From JBBRYK01 sp038237665 (GTDB taxonomy: Bacteria > Actinomycetota > Thermoleophilia > Gaiellales > Gaiellaceae), in the NCBI GenBank assembly GCA_038237665.1, contig JBBRYK010000005.1, positions 1 to 64,000 of the forward strand: a stretch of 64,000 nt of DNA, in the 5' to 3' direction. Below, piece after piece: positions 1-7,726 of the stretch (positions are counted from its first letter, which is position 1; the number at the start of each line of letters is the position of its first letter). The notes beneath the pieces are model-generated. The model worked only from the letters and a program-made list of their open reading frames with translations, searched no databases and was not told where the DNA came from. The translations under genes were made by a program, and so were the position numbers.

Positions 1-96
1 CGCAACAGCCCCGCCGAGCGAGCACGCCGAAAGCTCGAAGCCGCCAAACGCCGCCAACGCCGAACCGCAACCACCAACCTCAAGCTCGCCGCCTGA
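1..96 (+). CDS. C-terminal fragment of an unidentified protein
   Basis: An open frame enters from the left edge and stops at TGA 94-96, giving 31 residues. The piece is very basic (many Arg and Lys, with a run AERARRKLEAAKRRQ) and ends NLKLAA. Third codon positions are GC-rich, so real coding is likely, but the fragment is too short to assign to a family. It lies just beyond the 3' end of the tRNA-Ile gene, so it could belong to an integrated element or be an ordinary neighbour. That cannot be decided without the sequence to the left. Confidence 0.4.
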   Translation, partial: RNSPAERARRKLEAAKRRQRRTATTNLKLAA

Positions 97-140
97 CCGA
101 TGAACACGTTTCGGGTGCAACGTTACGAAAGGCCGCACTA

Positions 141-162
141 GAAGGTGGACATGACCACCTTC
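141..162. terminator. Inverted repeat, possible terminator
   Basis: Eight-base arms GAAGGTGG (141-148) and CCACCTTC (155-162) pair perfectly around a six-base loop. It sits between the end of the fragment at 96 and the 3' end of the tRNA-Ile gene at 220, so it could end transcription from either side. There is no T-run, so intrinsic termination is uncertain. Nothing else is visible in 97-219. Confidence 0.4.
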
Positions 163-219
163 ACCTGAACCACCGCTGGCGAGTGCGACAGCACCCCGCC
201 GGAGTAGGGGCTTGAGGGA

Positions 220-293
220 TGGGCGATCGTGGATTCGAACCACGGGCCTCCGCCTTATCAGAGCGGCGCTCTAACCAACTGAGCTAATCGCCC
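220..293 (-). tRNA. tRNA-Ile (anticodon GAT)
   Basis: Read on the minus strand, the gene begins GGGCGAT and ends ATCGCCC plus discriminator A, giving a 7-bp acceptor stem. The D arm has TAGCTCAGTTGG, the anticodon loop is CTGATAA (anticodon GAT) between a CCGCT/GGCGG stem, and the T arm contains GGTTCGAATCC. CCA is not encoded. It decodes ATC/ATT isoleucine codons. It is the only tRNA I found in the window and lies 69 bp beyond the end of parB, in the same orientation. Confidence 0.97.
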
Positions 294-362
294 CCGTGGG
301 GCGGCCATGATAGCCGTCGCGTGCGCTAGGCGATCCGCCCGAGCCAGCTCGCCCTGCGGTGG

Positions 363-1202
363 TTACGGAAGCAGGCGCTCGAACGCTTCGGCGAGCTCCG
401 CGAGCTCGTGCTCGTCCCGGTACGGGATCTCAAGCTTGCCGGCCGTCACCTTGGCGCCGAAGCCCGTCGCCTTCTCGGCGGCATCCCGAGCGCGCGCGGC
501 AAGCGCCGGGTCGACCGGAGCCCGGCGCCTCGGCTTCGTCCGAGCGCCCGACCATCGCGCCGCGCGCTCCGCAGCGCGGACGGACAGGCCACGTCGGACG
601 ATGTCGCGGGCGAGCCGGCGGCGTTCCTCGTGATCGGGAACGGCGAGCACGGCGCGGGCGTGACCCTCGGTCAGCTCGCCGCGCTCGAGCATCCCGAGCA
701 CGTCGGCGGGCAGGTCGAGAAGCCGCAGGCGGTTGGAGACGGACGGTTTCGACCGTCCCACGCGTTCGGCGATCTCACCGAGCGAAAGCTCGAACTCGTC
801 GATCAGCACCGCGTACGCACGGGACTCCTCGACCGGGGAGAGCTGTTCGCGGGCGACGTTCTCGACCAGGCCGAAGAGCAGCGAGTCGCGGTCGCCGGCC
901 TCGCGGATCACGGCCGGCACAGTGGTGAGACCGGCCTCGCGGGCCGCCCGCCAGCGGCGCTCGCCGGCGATCAGCTCGTAGCCGCCCTGCTGCCGGCTCC
1001 GGACCAGCACCGGCTGGAGCATGCCCTGGGCACGTAGCGACTCGGCGAGGCCGCTGGTCGACTCCGAGTCGAAGCGCCGCCGGGGCTGCCGCGGGCTGGC
1101 GTGGATCGCGTCGACGGGAAGCTGGGCGAGCTGAGCCTCCGACGCGCCGCCGATCAGGACCTCGAGCCCGCGGCCAAGGCCTCTCCGCGCGGGGGTGCTC
1201 AT
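363..1202 (-). CDS. parB: Chromosome-partitioning protein ParB
   Basis: A 279-residue ParB/Spo0J-family protein that nucleates on parS sites, slides on DNA as a CTP-dependent clamp and partners ParA in origin segregation. It starts RRGLGRGLEVLIGG, typical of chromosomal ParB. The nucleotide-binding region carries GERRWRAAREAG (about residues 75-90) and the ENVAREQLSP block, followed by a helix-turn-helix (GEIAERVGRSKPSVSNRL) and a C-terminal dimerisation segment. Its ATG overlaps the parA stop by four bases (ATGA), so the two are surely cotranscribed. I did not find a canonical parS palindrome by eye. Confidence 0.96.
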   Translation of the reverse strand: MSTPARRGLGRGLEVLIGGASEAQLAQLPVDAIHASPRQPRRRFDSESTSGLAESLRAQGMLQPVLVRSRQQGGYELIAGERRWRAAREAGLTTVPAVIREAGDRDSLLFGLVENVAREQLSPVEESRAYAVLIDEFELSLGEIAERVGRSKPSVSNRLRLLDLPADVLGMLERGELTEGHARAVLAVPDHEERRRLARDIVRRGLSVRAAERAARWSGARTKPRRRAPVDPALAARARDAAEKATGFGAKVTAGKLEIPYRDEHELAELAEAFERLLP

Positions 1203-1972
1203 GCGGCCACCTTGCTCCGCTCGCGGTCGACGAGCTCCATCGCCACCTTCCAGTAGGCAGCCGCTCCGGCCGATCGGCGGTCGTAGGCGATCACGGGGAG
1301 GCCGTGGCTCGGCGCTTCCGCGATCCGTACCGAGCGCGGCACGGCCGTCTCGAAGACGAGGCGGCCGAAGTGCCGGCGGAGCTCGGCGGCGACGTCGGCA
1401 GACAGCCGGGTCCGCCCGTCGACCATGGTCAGGAGCACTCCGGCCAGCGTCAGCCGCGGGTTGAGCCGGGCCCGCACGAGCTCCACGGAGTGCAGCAGCT
1501 GGGAAACCCCCTCGAGCGCGTAGTACTCCGCCTGCACTGGGACGAGCACCCGGTCGGCCGCGGCGAGCGCATTCACGGTCAGGGGCCCGAGCGACGGCGG
1601 ACAGTCCACGAAAACGAAGGCGTAGTCCTCGCCTGCGCGCGCGAGAGCCTCGGCCAGAAAGCGCTCGCCCTCGCCGTGCCGTGCAAGCTCGACGGCCGCC
1701 CCGGCCAGCTCGGGTTTGGCCGGGACGAGATCGAGGTTCTGGAACCGGGTCCGCCGCACGAGCTCCTTCAACGGCGCGCCGTCGAGCAGGTCGTAGCTCG
1801 AGGTTCCGTTGGCACGCTCGCCCAACCCCGAGGTGGCGTTCGCCTGCGGGTCGAGATCGATCACGAGTGCGGGCTCGCCGGCCTCGGCGAGGCAGGCGGC
1901 GAGGTTCACGGCAGTCGTCGTCTTGCCGACGCCGCCCTTCTGGTTCGCAATCGCGTAGACGCGGCCGGGCAC
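1199..1972 (-). CDS. parA: Chromosome-partitioning ATPase ParA (Soj)
   Basis: A 257-residue deviant-Walker ATPase that forms an ATP-dependent dimer on nucleoid DNA and moves ParB-parS complexes. The Walker A motif KGGVGKTT is at residues 12-19, and the switch region includes DLDPQANATSGLG and FVDCPPSLG. The start is GTG at 1972, immediately before the first strand (RVYAIANQKGG). It lies 13 bp after rsmG and overlaps parB by four bases, forming the rpmH-to-parB minus-strand block typical of bacterial origins. Confidence 0.96.
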   Translation of the reverse strand: MPGRVYAIANQKGGVGKTTTAVNLAACLAEAGEPALVIDLDPQANATSGLGERANGTSSYDLLDGAPLKELVRRTRFQNLDLVPAKPELAGAAVELARHGEGERFLAEALARAGEDYAFVFVDCPPSLGPLTVNALAAADRVLVPVQAEYYALEGVSQLLHSVELVRARLNPRLTLAGVLLTMVDGRTRLSADVAAELRRHFGRLVFETAVPRSVRIAEAPSHGLPVIAYDRRSAGAAAYWKVAMELVDRERSKVAA

Positions 1973-1985
1973 GCTCGGACGCTAG

Positions 1986-2585
1986 CTACGCGAGCGGACG
2001 TTTCCGTGCCATGCCGGGCCGGCGCGGGAAGCCCGGGGGAGTGGGGCCGAGCTTGCGGAGGACGAGCAGCCCCGGCGGGCTCTCCTGCAGAGTGGCGGCC
2101 AGCTGCTCGGCTACCCGAGCAACCCGTTCGGGCTCCGCCGTCGGGCCGACAAAGAGCACCACACCTCCACCCGCCCGCACCAGCGGGAGGCACCACTCGG
2201 CCGCAATCGGCGGCGGGGCCAGCGCCTTCGCGAGAGCCACCCCGAAGCGGTCGACCTCTTGCTCCTCGGCCCGGCCGCAGACGACCCGCACGTTCGGAAA
2301 CGCGGCCGCTGCCTCCTCGAGGAACGCGCATTTCCGCCGGCTGGCCTCGAGCAGCACGACCTCTCGGTCGGGCAAGGCCGCCGCCAGGGGGATCCCCGGC
2401 GCTCCGCCGCCGGAGCCGACGTCGACGACCGGCCCCTCGAACAGGCGAACGGCGTCGAGCGCCCGCAGGCTGTCCTCGAGCAGTACGCGCCGCGCCTCGG
2501 CAGGGTCCTCGATCGCGGTCAGACCGGGCGTCGCGAGAACGCCGGCCAACCAGTCATTCAGGCGTGGGTCCGCCGCCGAGCTCAA
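1986..2585 (-). CDS. rsmG: 16S rRNA (guanine-N7)-methyltransferase RsmG
   Basis: A class I SAM methyltransferase (GidB family) that methylates G527 of 16S rRNA; loss in other bacteria gives low-level streptomycin resistance. Visible features are the LTAIEDPAEA region, the SAM-binding VDVGSGGGAPGIPLA and an acidic strand VVLLEASRRKCAFL. The TTG start at 2585 gives 199 residues and overlaps khpB by 32 bases. An in-frame CTG at 2561, eight bases from the khpB stop as CTGAATGA, is an alternative start giving 191 residues. The family core is intact with either. Confidence 0.92.
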   Translation of the reverse strand: MSSAADPRLNDWLAGVLATPGLTAIEDPAEARRVLLEDSLRALDAVRLFEGPVVDVGSGGGAPGIPLAAALPDREVVLLEASRRKCAFLEEAAAAFPNVRVVCGRAEEQEVDRFGVALAKALAPPPIAAEWCLPLVRAGGGVVLFVGPTAEPERVARVAEQLAATLQESPPGLLVLRKLGPTPPGFPRRPGMARKRPLA

Positions 2586-3261
2586 TGACCACGTGCCGGT
2601 TCGGCTCGGTCCCGTCGCTGCGGGTCTCGACGCCGGGGAACTCCTTTAGCCGCTCGTGCACGAGCTTGCGCTCGACCGCCGTCATCGGCTCGAGCCGGAC
2701 GGGCTCGCGATCGGCGACCACCCGCTCGGCGCTGCGCACGGCCAGCGCGTCGATAGTCAGACGGCGGCGGTCCCGGTAACCGGCGGCGTCGACGACGATC
2801 GCCTTCCGATCTTCGACGCCGCGGAAGACCGTCGCGTTGGCGAGGTACTGCACGGCGTCGATCATCTGGCCATGCTTGCCGATCAGGAGACCCAGGTCGG
2901 GGCCGGTGCACTGGGCCGTGATCGTCTCCTCCTCTTCGACGATCTCGATCCGGCAGCGGGCGCCGATCTCGGAGGAGATCCGCTCGAGCAAGTCGCGGAG
3001 GCGAGCAGCCGCCTCGCTTTCGTCCACAGGCCGCTCCATCGCGGCCGCGACGGCGGTGGAGTCGACGGCCGCAATGACACGCGCGGGCGAAAACCCGACC
3101 CCGAGCAACCCCCGTTCGCCCTCCGACAGCACCTGGAAGCGGACGGCGGACTTGTCGATGCCGGGTTGGAGCTTCTCGAGCTCTCGGAGCGCGACCCACT
3201 TGGCCTCGCCGACCGTCTCACCGGTCGCCTCGACCTGTAGCTCGCCTGCCGGCTCGGTCAT
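2554..3261 (-). CDS. khpB: RNA-binding protein KhpB/Jag (Jag_N-KH-R3H)
   Basis: A 235-residue protein with three modules: an N-terminal Jag domain (about 6-55; EATGETVGEAKWVALREL), a KH domain with the GxxG loop inside LIGKHGQMIDAVQYL (about 125-145), and a C-terminal R3H domain (about 170-235; MTAVERKLVHERLKEF). Jag/KhpB binds RNA with KhpA and influences cell-division and envelope gene expression in Firmicutes; its role here is inferred. The start ATG overlaps the yidC stop by four bases, the usual yidC-jag-rsmG arrangement. Confidence 0.92.
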   Translation of the reverse strand: MTEPAGELQVEATGETVGEAKWVALRELEKLQPGIDKSAVRFQVLSEGERGLLGVGFSPARVIAAVDSTAVAAAMERPVDESEAAARLRDLLERISSEIGARCRIEIVEEEETITAQCTGPDLGLLIGKHGQMIDAVQYLANATVFRGVEDRKAIVVDAAGYRDRRRLTIDALAVRSAERVVADREPVRLEPMTAVERKLVHERLKEFPGVETRSDGTEPNRHVVIELGGGPTPE

Positions 3262-4088
3262 CTCCGCGCCTGCTTCTTCTTGCGCTTGACCTTGCGCGGA
3301 GCCCCCTGGCGGGCCGGTGCGGCCGGCTTCGGCTGCCCGGGCACCGTCTTCGCTCCGTCACCGTCAGCCTCGCCGCCCTTCGGCGGAGTGCGCGAAGAAC
3401 GTTTCGGTGGCGGTGGCGCTTTCGGCACCAGTCGCCGCGTGACCAGTCCCTGGCCGACCGTCCAGAGGTTCGTCGTCACCCAGTAGAGGACAAGCCCCGT
3501 CTTGAAGTTGACGATCACGAAGACGAAAACCAGCGGCATCAGGAGCAGGATCGTCCGCTGCGTGCGGTCCATCGTGGTCGACATGAAATACGTCGAGGCG
3601 AGCTGGCTGGCGACGTAGATGACGAGCAGGAGCGGCCCCCAGCCGTGGCTCGCCTTCTCGGTGATCTTGACCAGGTGCAGCCACGTGAAGTTGTCGCCGA
3701 AGATCGGGCTGCCCGGCCTCGCGGCCTCCTTCGCGAAGGTGTTCAGCGCGAAATAGAGCGCGAAGAAGACCGGGATCTGCGCCAGCATCGGCAGGCACGA
3801 AGCGGCGGGATTGATGCTGTTCTCGCGGTAGAACTTCATCAGCTCCTGCTGCTGCTTTTGCTTGTCCTGCTTGTACTTGCGCTGGATCTCCTTCATCTCC
3901 GGCGCGTGGCGCTGGAGGTTCTGCATCGAGTGGATCTGGCGGACCGTGAGCGGGACGAGCAGCATCCGCACGATGACCGTCAGGGCCACGATCGACCATG
4001 CCCAGGGGAGGCCGATCGTCCCGTGGAGCCAGTCGAGCACGGTGCGCATGGCGTGCTCGAGCGGCGTGATCGGGCTACCGAGGATCAT
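3258..4088 (-). CDS. yidC: Membrane protein insertase YidC
   Basis: A 276-residue YidC/Oxa1 insertase of the short Gram-positive type without the large periplasmic domain. It inserts and folds inner-membrane proteins, alone or with SecYEG. The first membrane span is WAWSIVALTVIVRMLLVPLT, with the conserved in-membrane Arg in VIVRMLLVP. A charged cytoplasmic loop follows (EMKEIQRKYKQDKQKQQQE), then further spans (FFALYFALNTF, LLLVIYVASQL, ILLLMPLVFVFVIV, GLVLYWVTTNLWTV). The tail is rich in Lys, Arg and Pro, typical of ribosome contact. It overlaps yidD and khpB by four bases each. Confidence 0.95.
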   Translation of the reverse strand: MILGSPITPLEHAMRTVLDWLHGTIGLPWAWSIVALTVIVRMLLVPLTVRQIHSMQNLQRHAPEMKEIQRKYKQDKQKQQQELMKFYRENSINPAASCLPMLAQIPVFFALYFALNTFAKEAARPGSPIFGDNFTWLHLVKITEKASHGWGPLLLVIYVASQLASTYFMSTTMDRTQRTILLLMPLVFVFVIVNFKTGLVLYWVTTNLWTVGQGLVTRRLVPKAPPPPKRSSRTPPKGGEADGDGAKTVPGQPKPAAPARQGAPRKVKRKKKQARR

Positions 4089-4288
4089 GCGTAGTCCACC
4101 CCGCCCTTGCTCCAGGGGTTACAGCGAAGCAGCCGCCAGGCGGCCTTCAACGACCCCCGGACCGGCCCGTACTTGTGCAAGGCGTCGCTCGCGTACCGCG
4201 AGCAGCTCGGGTGGTACTTGCAGGTCGGCGCCCCGGCGATGCCATGGGCCGGAAAAACGCCGCGCAGGGCGAGGCTCAAGTACCTCAC
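4085..4288 (-). CDS. yidD: Membrane protein insertion efficiency factor YidD
   Basis: A small (67-residue) YidD/haemolytic-family protein that assists YidC-dependent insertion. The hallmark CKYHPSCSRYASDAL and the C-terminal RCNPWSKGG are present. I placed the start at GTG 4288 because its GTGA shares bases with the rnpA stop and the product begins VRYLSLALRG, like other YidD proteins. A longer frame to 4333 would overlap rnpA by 49 bases and adds a non-conserved leader. The stop overlaps the yidC ATG. Confidence 0.92.
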   Translation of the reverse strand: MRYLSLALRGVFPAHGIAGAPTCKYHPSCSRYASDALHKYGPVRGSLKAAWRLLRCNPWSKGGVDYA

Positions 4289-4629
4289 GCGGCCGCTTTC
4301 CCGAGCACCTCGTCCACCCGTTCGGTCAGCCATTCGAAACCGCGCGCGTCGGCGGCCTCCGGCAGCCCCGGCCGGACGACGAGGACGTAGTCGTTCGACG
4401 TCGCGGGCAGGCGGGCACGCCAGGCCTCCCGGAGCTGACGCTTCATCCGGTTGCGAACGACCGAGCCGCCGGTCGAGCGCGGCACCGCGATGCCGAGCCG
4501 GGGAGGCGAGTCGTCTTCCTCCTCGCGCGCGAACCAGTACAGAACGAGGTAGCGCGTGGAGACGGAGCGACCTCGCCGGTACACCGCGTCGAAGTCCCGG
4601 GAGCGGGACAGACGGTGACGGCGCTGCAC
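4285..4629 (-). CDS. rnpA: Ribonuclease P protein component
   Basis: A 114-residue basic protein that binds the catalytic RNase P RNA and helps position precursor tRNA 5' leaders. The N-terminal RRHRLSRSRDFDAVYRRG and the RNR signature (RNRMKRQLREAWR, about residues 59-71) are intact. It lies seven bases after rpmH, and its stop overlaps the yidD GTG, the conserved rpmH-rnpA-yidD-yidC order. The RNase P RNA gene is not in the window. Confidence 0.95.
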   Translation of the reverse strand: MQRRHRLSRSRDFDAVYRRGRSVSTRYLVLYWFAREEEDDSPPRLGIAVPRSTGGSVVRNRMKRQLREAWRARLPATSNDYVLVVRPGLPEAADARGFEWLTERVDEVLGKAAA

Positions 4630-4636
4630 GTTCGAA

Positions 4637-4771
4637 CTACGCGGACAGCCGCTTGCGTCCCCGCGCGCGACGGCGCTTGAGGATCGCGCGGCCGGCCTTG
4701 GTGGCCATGCGCGCGCGGAACCCGTGCTTGCGCTTCCGGCGGCGTACGTTCGGCTGGTAAGTCCGCTTCAC
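4637..4771 (-). CDS. rpmH: 50S ribosomal protein L34
   Basis: A 44-residue very basic protein beginning (V)KRTYQPNVRRRKRKHGFRAR and ending RKRLSA, a standard L34. The start is GTG at 4771. The frame stays open upstream to 4942, but that extension is not conserved. There is no obvious Shine-Dalgarno immediately upstream. It is the first gene of the minus-strand block and transcribes away from the DnaA-box region that separates it from dnaA. Confidence 0.95.
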   Translation of the reverse strand: MKRTYQPNVRRRKRKHGFRARMATKAGRAILKRRRARGRKRLSA

Positions 4772-5081
4772 GAAGAGGAAAGTCGAAGAAAAGGACCGCC
4801 GAGCGGCGATCGGAAAACAAGTATAGAGAAGGTCCCCCGGCGTCGGTTGTCCACAGGACGTTCGGCGACTCTCGCCTTCCATGATCTGGCCTGGCGTGCG
4901 CCCGGAGAGCAAAGGCCGTTTACCCGGCAGGCACTTTTCCACAGGTGTGGAAACCCGTGTGGACGCTCCAAAACATCGCTATTTCCAGGGTTTTTCTTCG
5001 CGGTCACCCCATTGAGTGTGCCTGTGGACGCTGCTATGCTCGCCCCTCGCTCGACCCAAGACGAGGAGTCTGCCCCACCGC
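4772..5081. other. rpmH-dnaA intergenic region with DnaA boxes; candidate oriC
   Basis: This 310-bp gene-free stretch between divergent rpmH and dnaA holds several DnaA-box-like nonamers: TTGTCCACA at 4847-4855, TTTTCCACA at 4935-4943, its inverted partner TGTGGAAAC at 4946-4954 two bases away, and TGTGGACGC at 4958-4966 and 5023-5031. A relatively AT-rich stretch (4970-4997, including AGGGTTTTTCTTC) lies between them. These fit a replication origin and an autoregulated dnaA promoter. Whether initiation occurs here or in the dnaA-dnaN gap cannot be settled from sequence alone. Confidence 0.75.
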
Positions 5082-6440
5082 GTGTCACGCCCAGCTGAGC
5101 TGACTGCAGAGAGCCTTTGGATGGAGGTCGCTGAACGGCTCCAGGGCGCGTTGAACGAGGCGACGTACAAGACCTGGTTCGGCGAGACGCTCGGGGTCGA
5201 GCTGAGCGACGGGCGCTTCGTTCTCGGCGTCCCGAACGAGTTCACGCGCGAGTGGATCGAGGGTCACTTCCTCGGCCTGATTCGCGCGGCCGTTCGCGAT
5301 GCCACGGGCCATGAGCGCCGTGTCGAGCTCGCCGTCAGCGAGCAGGAGCTGCCTGTGGCGGCGGTGATCGCGCAGGTGCAGCTGGGTGGCCGCGAGCGGT
5401 CGGTCAACGGCGCAGGCCTGAACCCGAAATACGTCTTCGACAGCTTCGTCATCGGCTCGTCCAACCGCTTCGCGCATGCCGCTGCGCTCGCGGTCGCAGA
5501 GGCGCCGGCGCAGGCCTACAACCCGCTCTTCATCTACGGCGGCACGGGCCTCGGCAAGACGCACCTGCTGCAGGCGATCTGCCAGTACGTCGGCCAGCAC
5601 AGCAACGGGCTCTCGACGCGGTACGTCACGAGCGAGACGTTCATGAACGACTTCATCAACTCGCTGCGCGACAAACGGATCGAGGGCTTCAAGCAGCGCT
5701 ACCGCACCTACGACGTGCTCCTCGTCGACGACATCCAGTTCTTCGAGCACAAGGAGCGGATCCAGGAGGAATTCTTCCACACGTTCAACTCGCTCTACGA
5801 GGCGGGCCGGCAGATCGTGATCTCCTCCGACCGGCCGCCGCGGGAGATCGCGACGCTCGAGGCCCGGCTTCGCTCCCGTTTCGAGTGGGGGCTGATCACT
5901 GACATCCAGCCGCCCGACCTCGAGACCCGGATCGCGATCCTGCGCAAGAAGGTGAAGATCGACCAGATCCACGTTCCGGAAGAGCAGGTGCTCACCTTCA
6001 TCGCCAGCCGTGTCTCGACGAACATCCGCGAGCTCGAGGGTGCGCTGACGCGAGTCGTGGCGTTCTCCTCGCTAACCGGGCGGCCGATGACCGAGGAGCT
6101 CGCACAGGACGTGCTCAAGGACGTCTTCCCTGCCGGCGAGGCTCCACAGGTCTCGATCGAGCGGATCCAAGAGACCGTCTCCGAGCGCTTCAGTCTTTCC
6201 ATCGCGGAGCTGATCAGCGACAAGCGCTCCCAGAACATCGTCTACCCACGGCAGGTTGCGATGTACCTCTCGCGCGAGTTGACGGACTCGTCATTGCCCA
6301 AGATCGGCCGGGAGTTCGGCGGCCGCGACCACACCACGGTCATTCACGCGACCTCCAAGATCAACCGCCTGATCCAGAAGGACCAGTCTGTGTACAACCT
6401 TGTCCAAGAGCTGACCGCGCGCATCAAGCAGGCGCGATGA
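5082..6440 (+). CDS. dnaA: Chromosomal replication initiator DnaA
   Basis: A 452-residue initiator ATPase that binds DnaA boxes, opens the origin and recruits helicase. Domain I starts LWMEVAERLQGALNEATYKTW. The AAA+ domain has Walker A GGTGLGKT (about residues 151-158) and Walker B LLVDDIQF, and domain IV has the box-binding signature GREFGGRDHTTVIHA (about 410-424). The GTG start at 5082 is chosen because the product then begins at family-typical length. AGGAG lies 14 bases upstream (5063-5067). An in-frame start at 5016 would add 22 non-conserved residues. Confidence 0.96.
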   Translation: MSRPAELTAESLWMEVAERLQGALNEATYKTWFGETLGVELSDGRFVLGVPNEFTREWIEGHFLGLIRAAVRDATGHERRVELAVSEQELPVAAVIAQVQLGGRERSVNGAGLNPKYVFDSFVIGSSNRFAHAAALAVAEAPAQAYNPLFIYGGTGLGKTHLLQAICQYVGQHSNGLSTRYVTSETFMNDFINSLRDKRIEGFKQRYRTYDVLLVDDIQFFEHKERIQEEFFHTFNSLYEAGRQIVISSDRPPREIATLEARLRSRFEWGLITDIQPPDLETRIAILRKKVKIDQIHVPEEQVLTFIASRVSTNIRELEGALTRVVAFSSLTGRPMTEELAQDVLKDVFPAGEAPQVSIERIQETVSERFSLSIAELISDKRSQNIVYPRQVAMYLSRELTDSSLPKIGREFGGRDHTTVIHATSKINRLIQKDQSVYNLVQELTARIKQAR

Positions 6441-6598
6441 TTCTGGGGATTCGCCGCTTGGCCCGCCAAACCGTGTGCAAGAGCGCCTTCTCTCCCCAGG
6501 ACCCGTCCCCAGCGTTGGAGCGGTATCCATCAGGGACCTGGCCCGTCGTCCCCGTCGTCCACACTCCCTATGACTATTACGAGAGGATTATCTAAAGA
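6441..6598. other. dnaA-dnaN intergenic region, possible second origin element
   Basis: A 158-bp gap. Only one weak DnaA-box-like nonamer is seen (TCGTCCACA, 6555-6563). It is followed by the most AT-rich tract near the origin, about 6566-6598 (TATGACTATTACGAG then GATTATCTAAAG), which could act as an unwinding element or simply be the dnaN leader. GAGAGGA at 6580-6586 looks like the dnaN ribosome-binding site. In many actinobacteria oriC lies in this gap, but here the denser box cluster is upstream of dnaA. Confidence 0.45.
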
Positions 6599-7726
6599 AT
6601 GACAACCACAGAAGCCATGGTTGGATCGGGGATGAAGGTCAGATGCACCAAGGACGAGCTCGTGGCCGGGCTCGGGATCGTCGCGCGCGGAGTGTCGACA
6701 CGGACGGCGGTGCAAATCCTGTCCGGGATCAAGCTCGCGGCCGAGGGCGATGCGCTCGCCCTCGCTGCGACCGATATGGAGCTCTCGCTTCGAACGACGG
6801 CCGAGGCGCAGGTCGGAGGTGCCGGTGCGGTTGTCGTTCCCGGGCGGCTGCTGGCCGAGCTGGCGCGACTTCTTCCCGAAGGCGAGGTCGAGCTCAGCGC
6901 CGCTACAGACGGCGTTCTCCGCATCACTTCGGGGACGGCGAGCTACACGCTCCACACGTATGCAGCAGAGGACTTCCCCAAGCTGCCGGAGGTCGACGCC
7001 TCCGCGCTCTTCACCGTCGATCGCGAGGCGTTCCTCGACACCGCTGCGCGGGTGAGCAAGGCTGCTTCGCGGGACGAGTCGCGGCCTGTTTTGACCGGAA
7101 TCCTGGTTCGTTTCGAAGCCGGCAAGCTCGTGATGGCCGCGACCGATTCGTATCGGCTGGCCGTGAAGGAGACGCCGGTCGAGGCGGGGGTGGCTGAGTT
7201 GGAGGCGCTGATTCCAGCCCGCGCCCTGGCCGAGGTGCAGCGCCTTGCCACCTCGGGCGACCAACTCGAGCTCGGCGTGCTCGAGAACCAGGTTGTGTTC
7301 GAGCTCAGCGGCGCGACCCTGACGACGCGCCGCATCGACGGTCAGTTCCCGAACTACAAGGCGCTGCTGCCCGAGGCCTTCGAAAACGAAGTCACGCTTC
7401 CCCGAGACGAGCTCCTCGACGTCGTACGCAGGACGGCCGTGCTGGCGCAGCGCAATGCACCGCTGCGGCTGCGCTTTGCCGAGGGCGAGCTGACGATCAC
7501 CGCGCGAACGCCCGACGTCGGAGAGGCCCAGGAGTCGCTTCCGGCTCCGTACACCGGCGAGGCGCTGGAGATCGGCTTCAACGCCGAGTTCCTTCGCGAC
7601 GGGATCGAGTCGATCGAAGGCGATGAGCTTCGGCTGAAGCTGATCAGCTCGCTGCGGCCGGCGGTGCTCCAGGGCACCGACCCCGACTTCACGTACCTGA
7701 TCATGCCGATTCGCCTAGCGGGCTGA
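6599..7726 (+). CDS. dnaN: DNA polymerase III beta subunit (sliding clamp)
   Basis: A 375-residue clamp that dimerises around DNA and tethers the replicative polymerase and repair enzymes. Three repeated clamp folds are recognisable. The last ends with the conserved LISSLRPAVLQ and YLIMPIRL. The ATG at 6599 follows GAGAGGA by about 12 bases. A downstream ATG at 6632 (MKVRCTKDEL) would remove only a short leader. The stop TGA at 7724-7726 overlaps the proposed CTG start of recF. Confidence 0.96.
   Translation: MTTTEAMVGSGMKVRCTKDELVAGLGIVARGVSTRTAVQILSGIKLAAEGDALALAATDMELSLRTTAEAQVGGAGAVVVPGRLLAELARLLPEGEVELSAATDGVLRITSGTASYTLHTYAAEDFPKLPEVDASALFTVDREAFLDTAARVSKAASRDESRPVLTGILVRFEAGKLVMAATDSYRLAVKETPVEAGVAELEALIPARALAEVQRLATSGDQLELGVLENQVVFELSGATLTTRRIDGQFPNYKALLPEAFENEVTLPRDELLDVVRRTAVLAQRNAPLRLRFAEGELTITARTPDVGEAQESLPAPYTGEALEIGFNAEFLRDGIESIEGDELRLKLISSLRPAVLQGTDPDFTYLIMPIRLAG

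Noticed and set aside
1..4800. parS sites for ParB
   Set aside because: I looked for the GTTTCACGTGAAAC-type palindrome by eye near parAB and the origin and did not find one. A computed search with mismatches would be needed.
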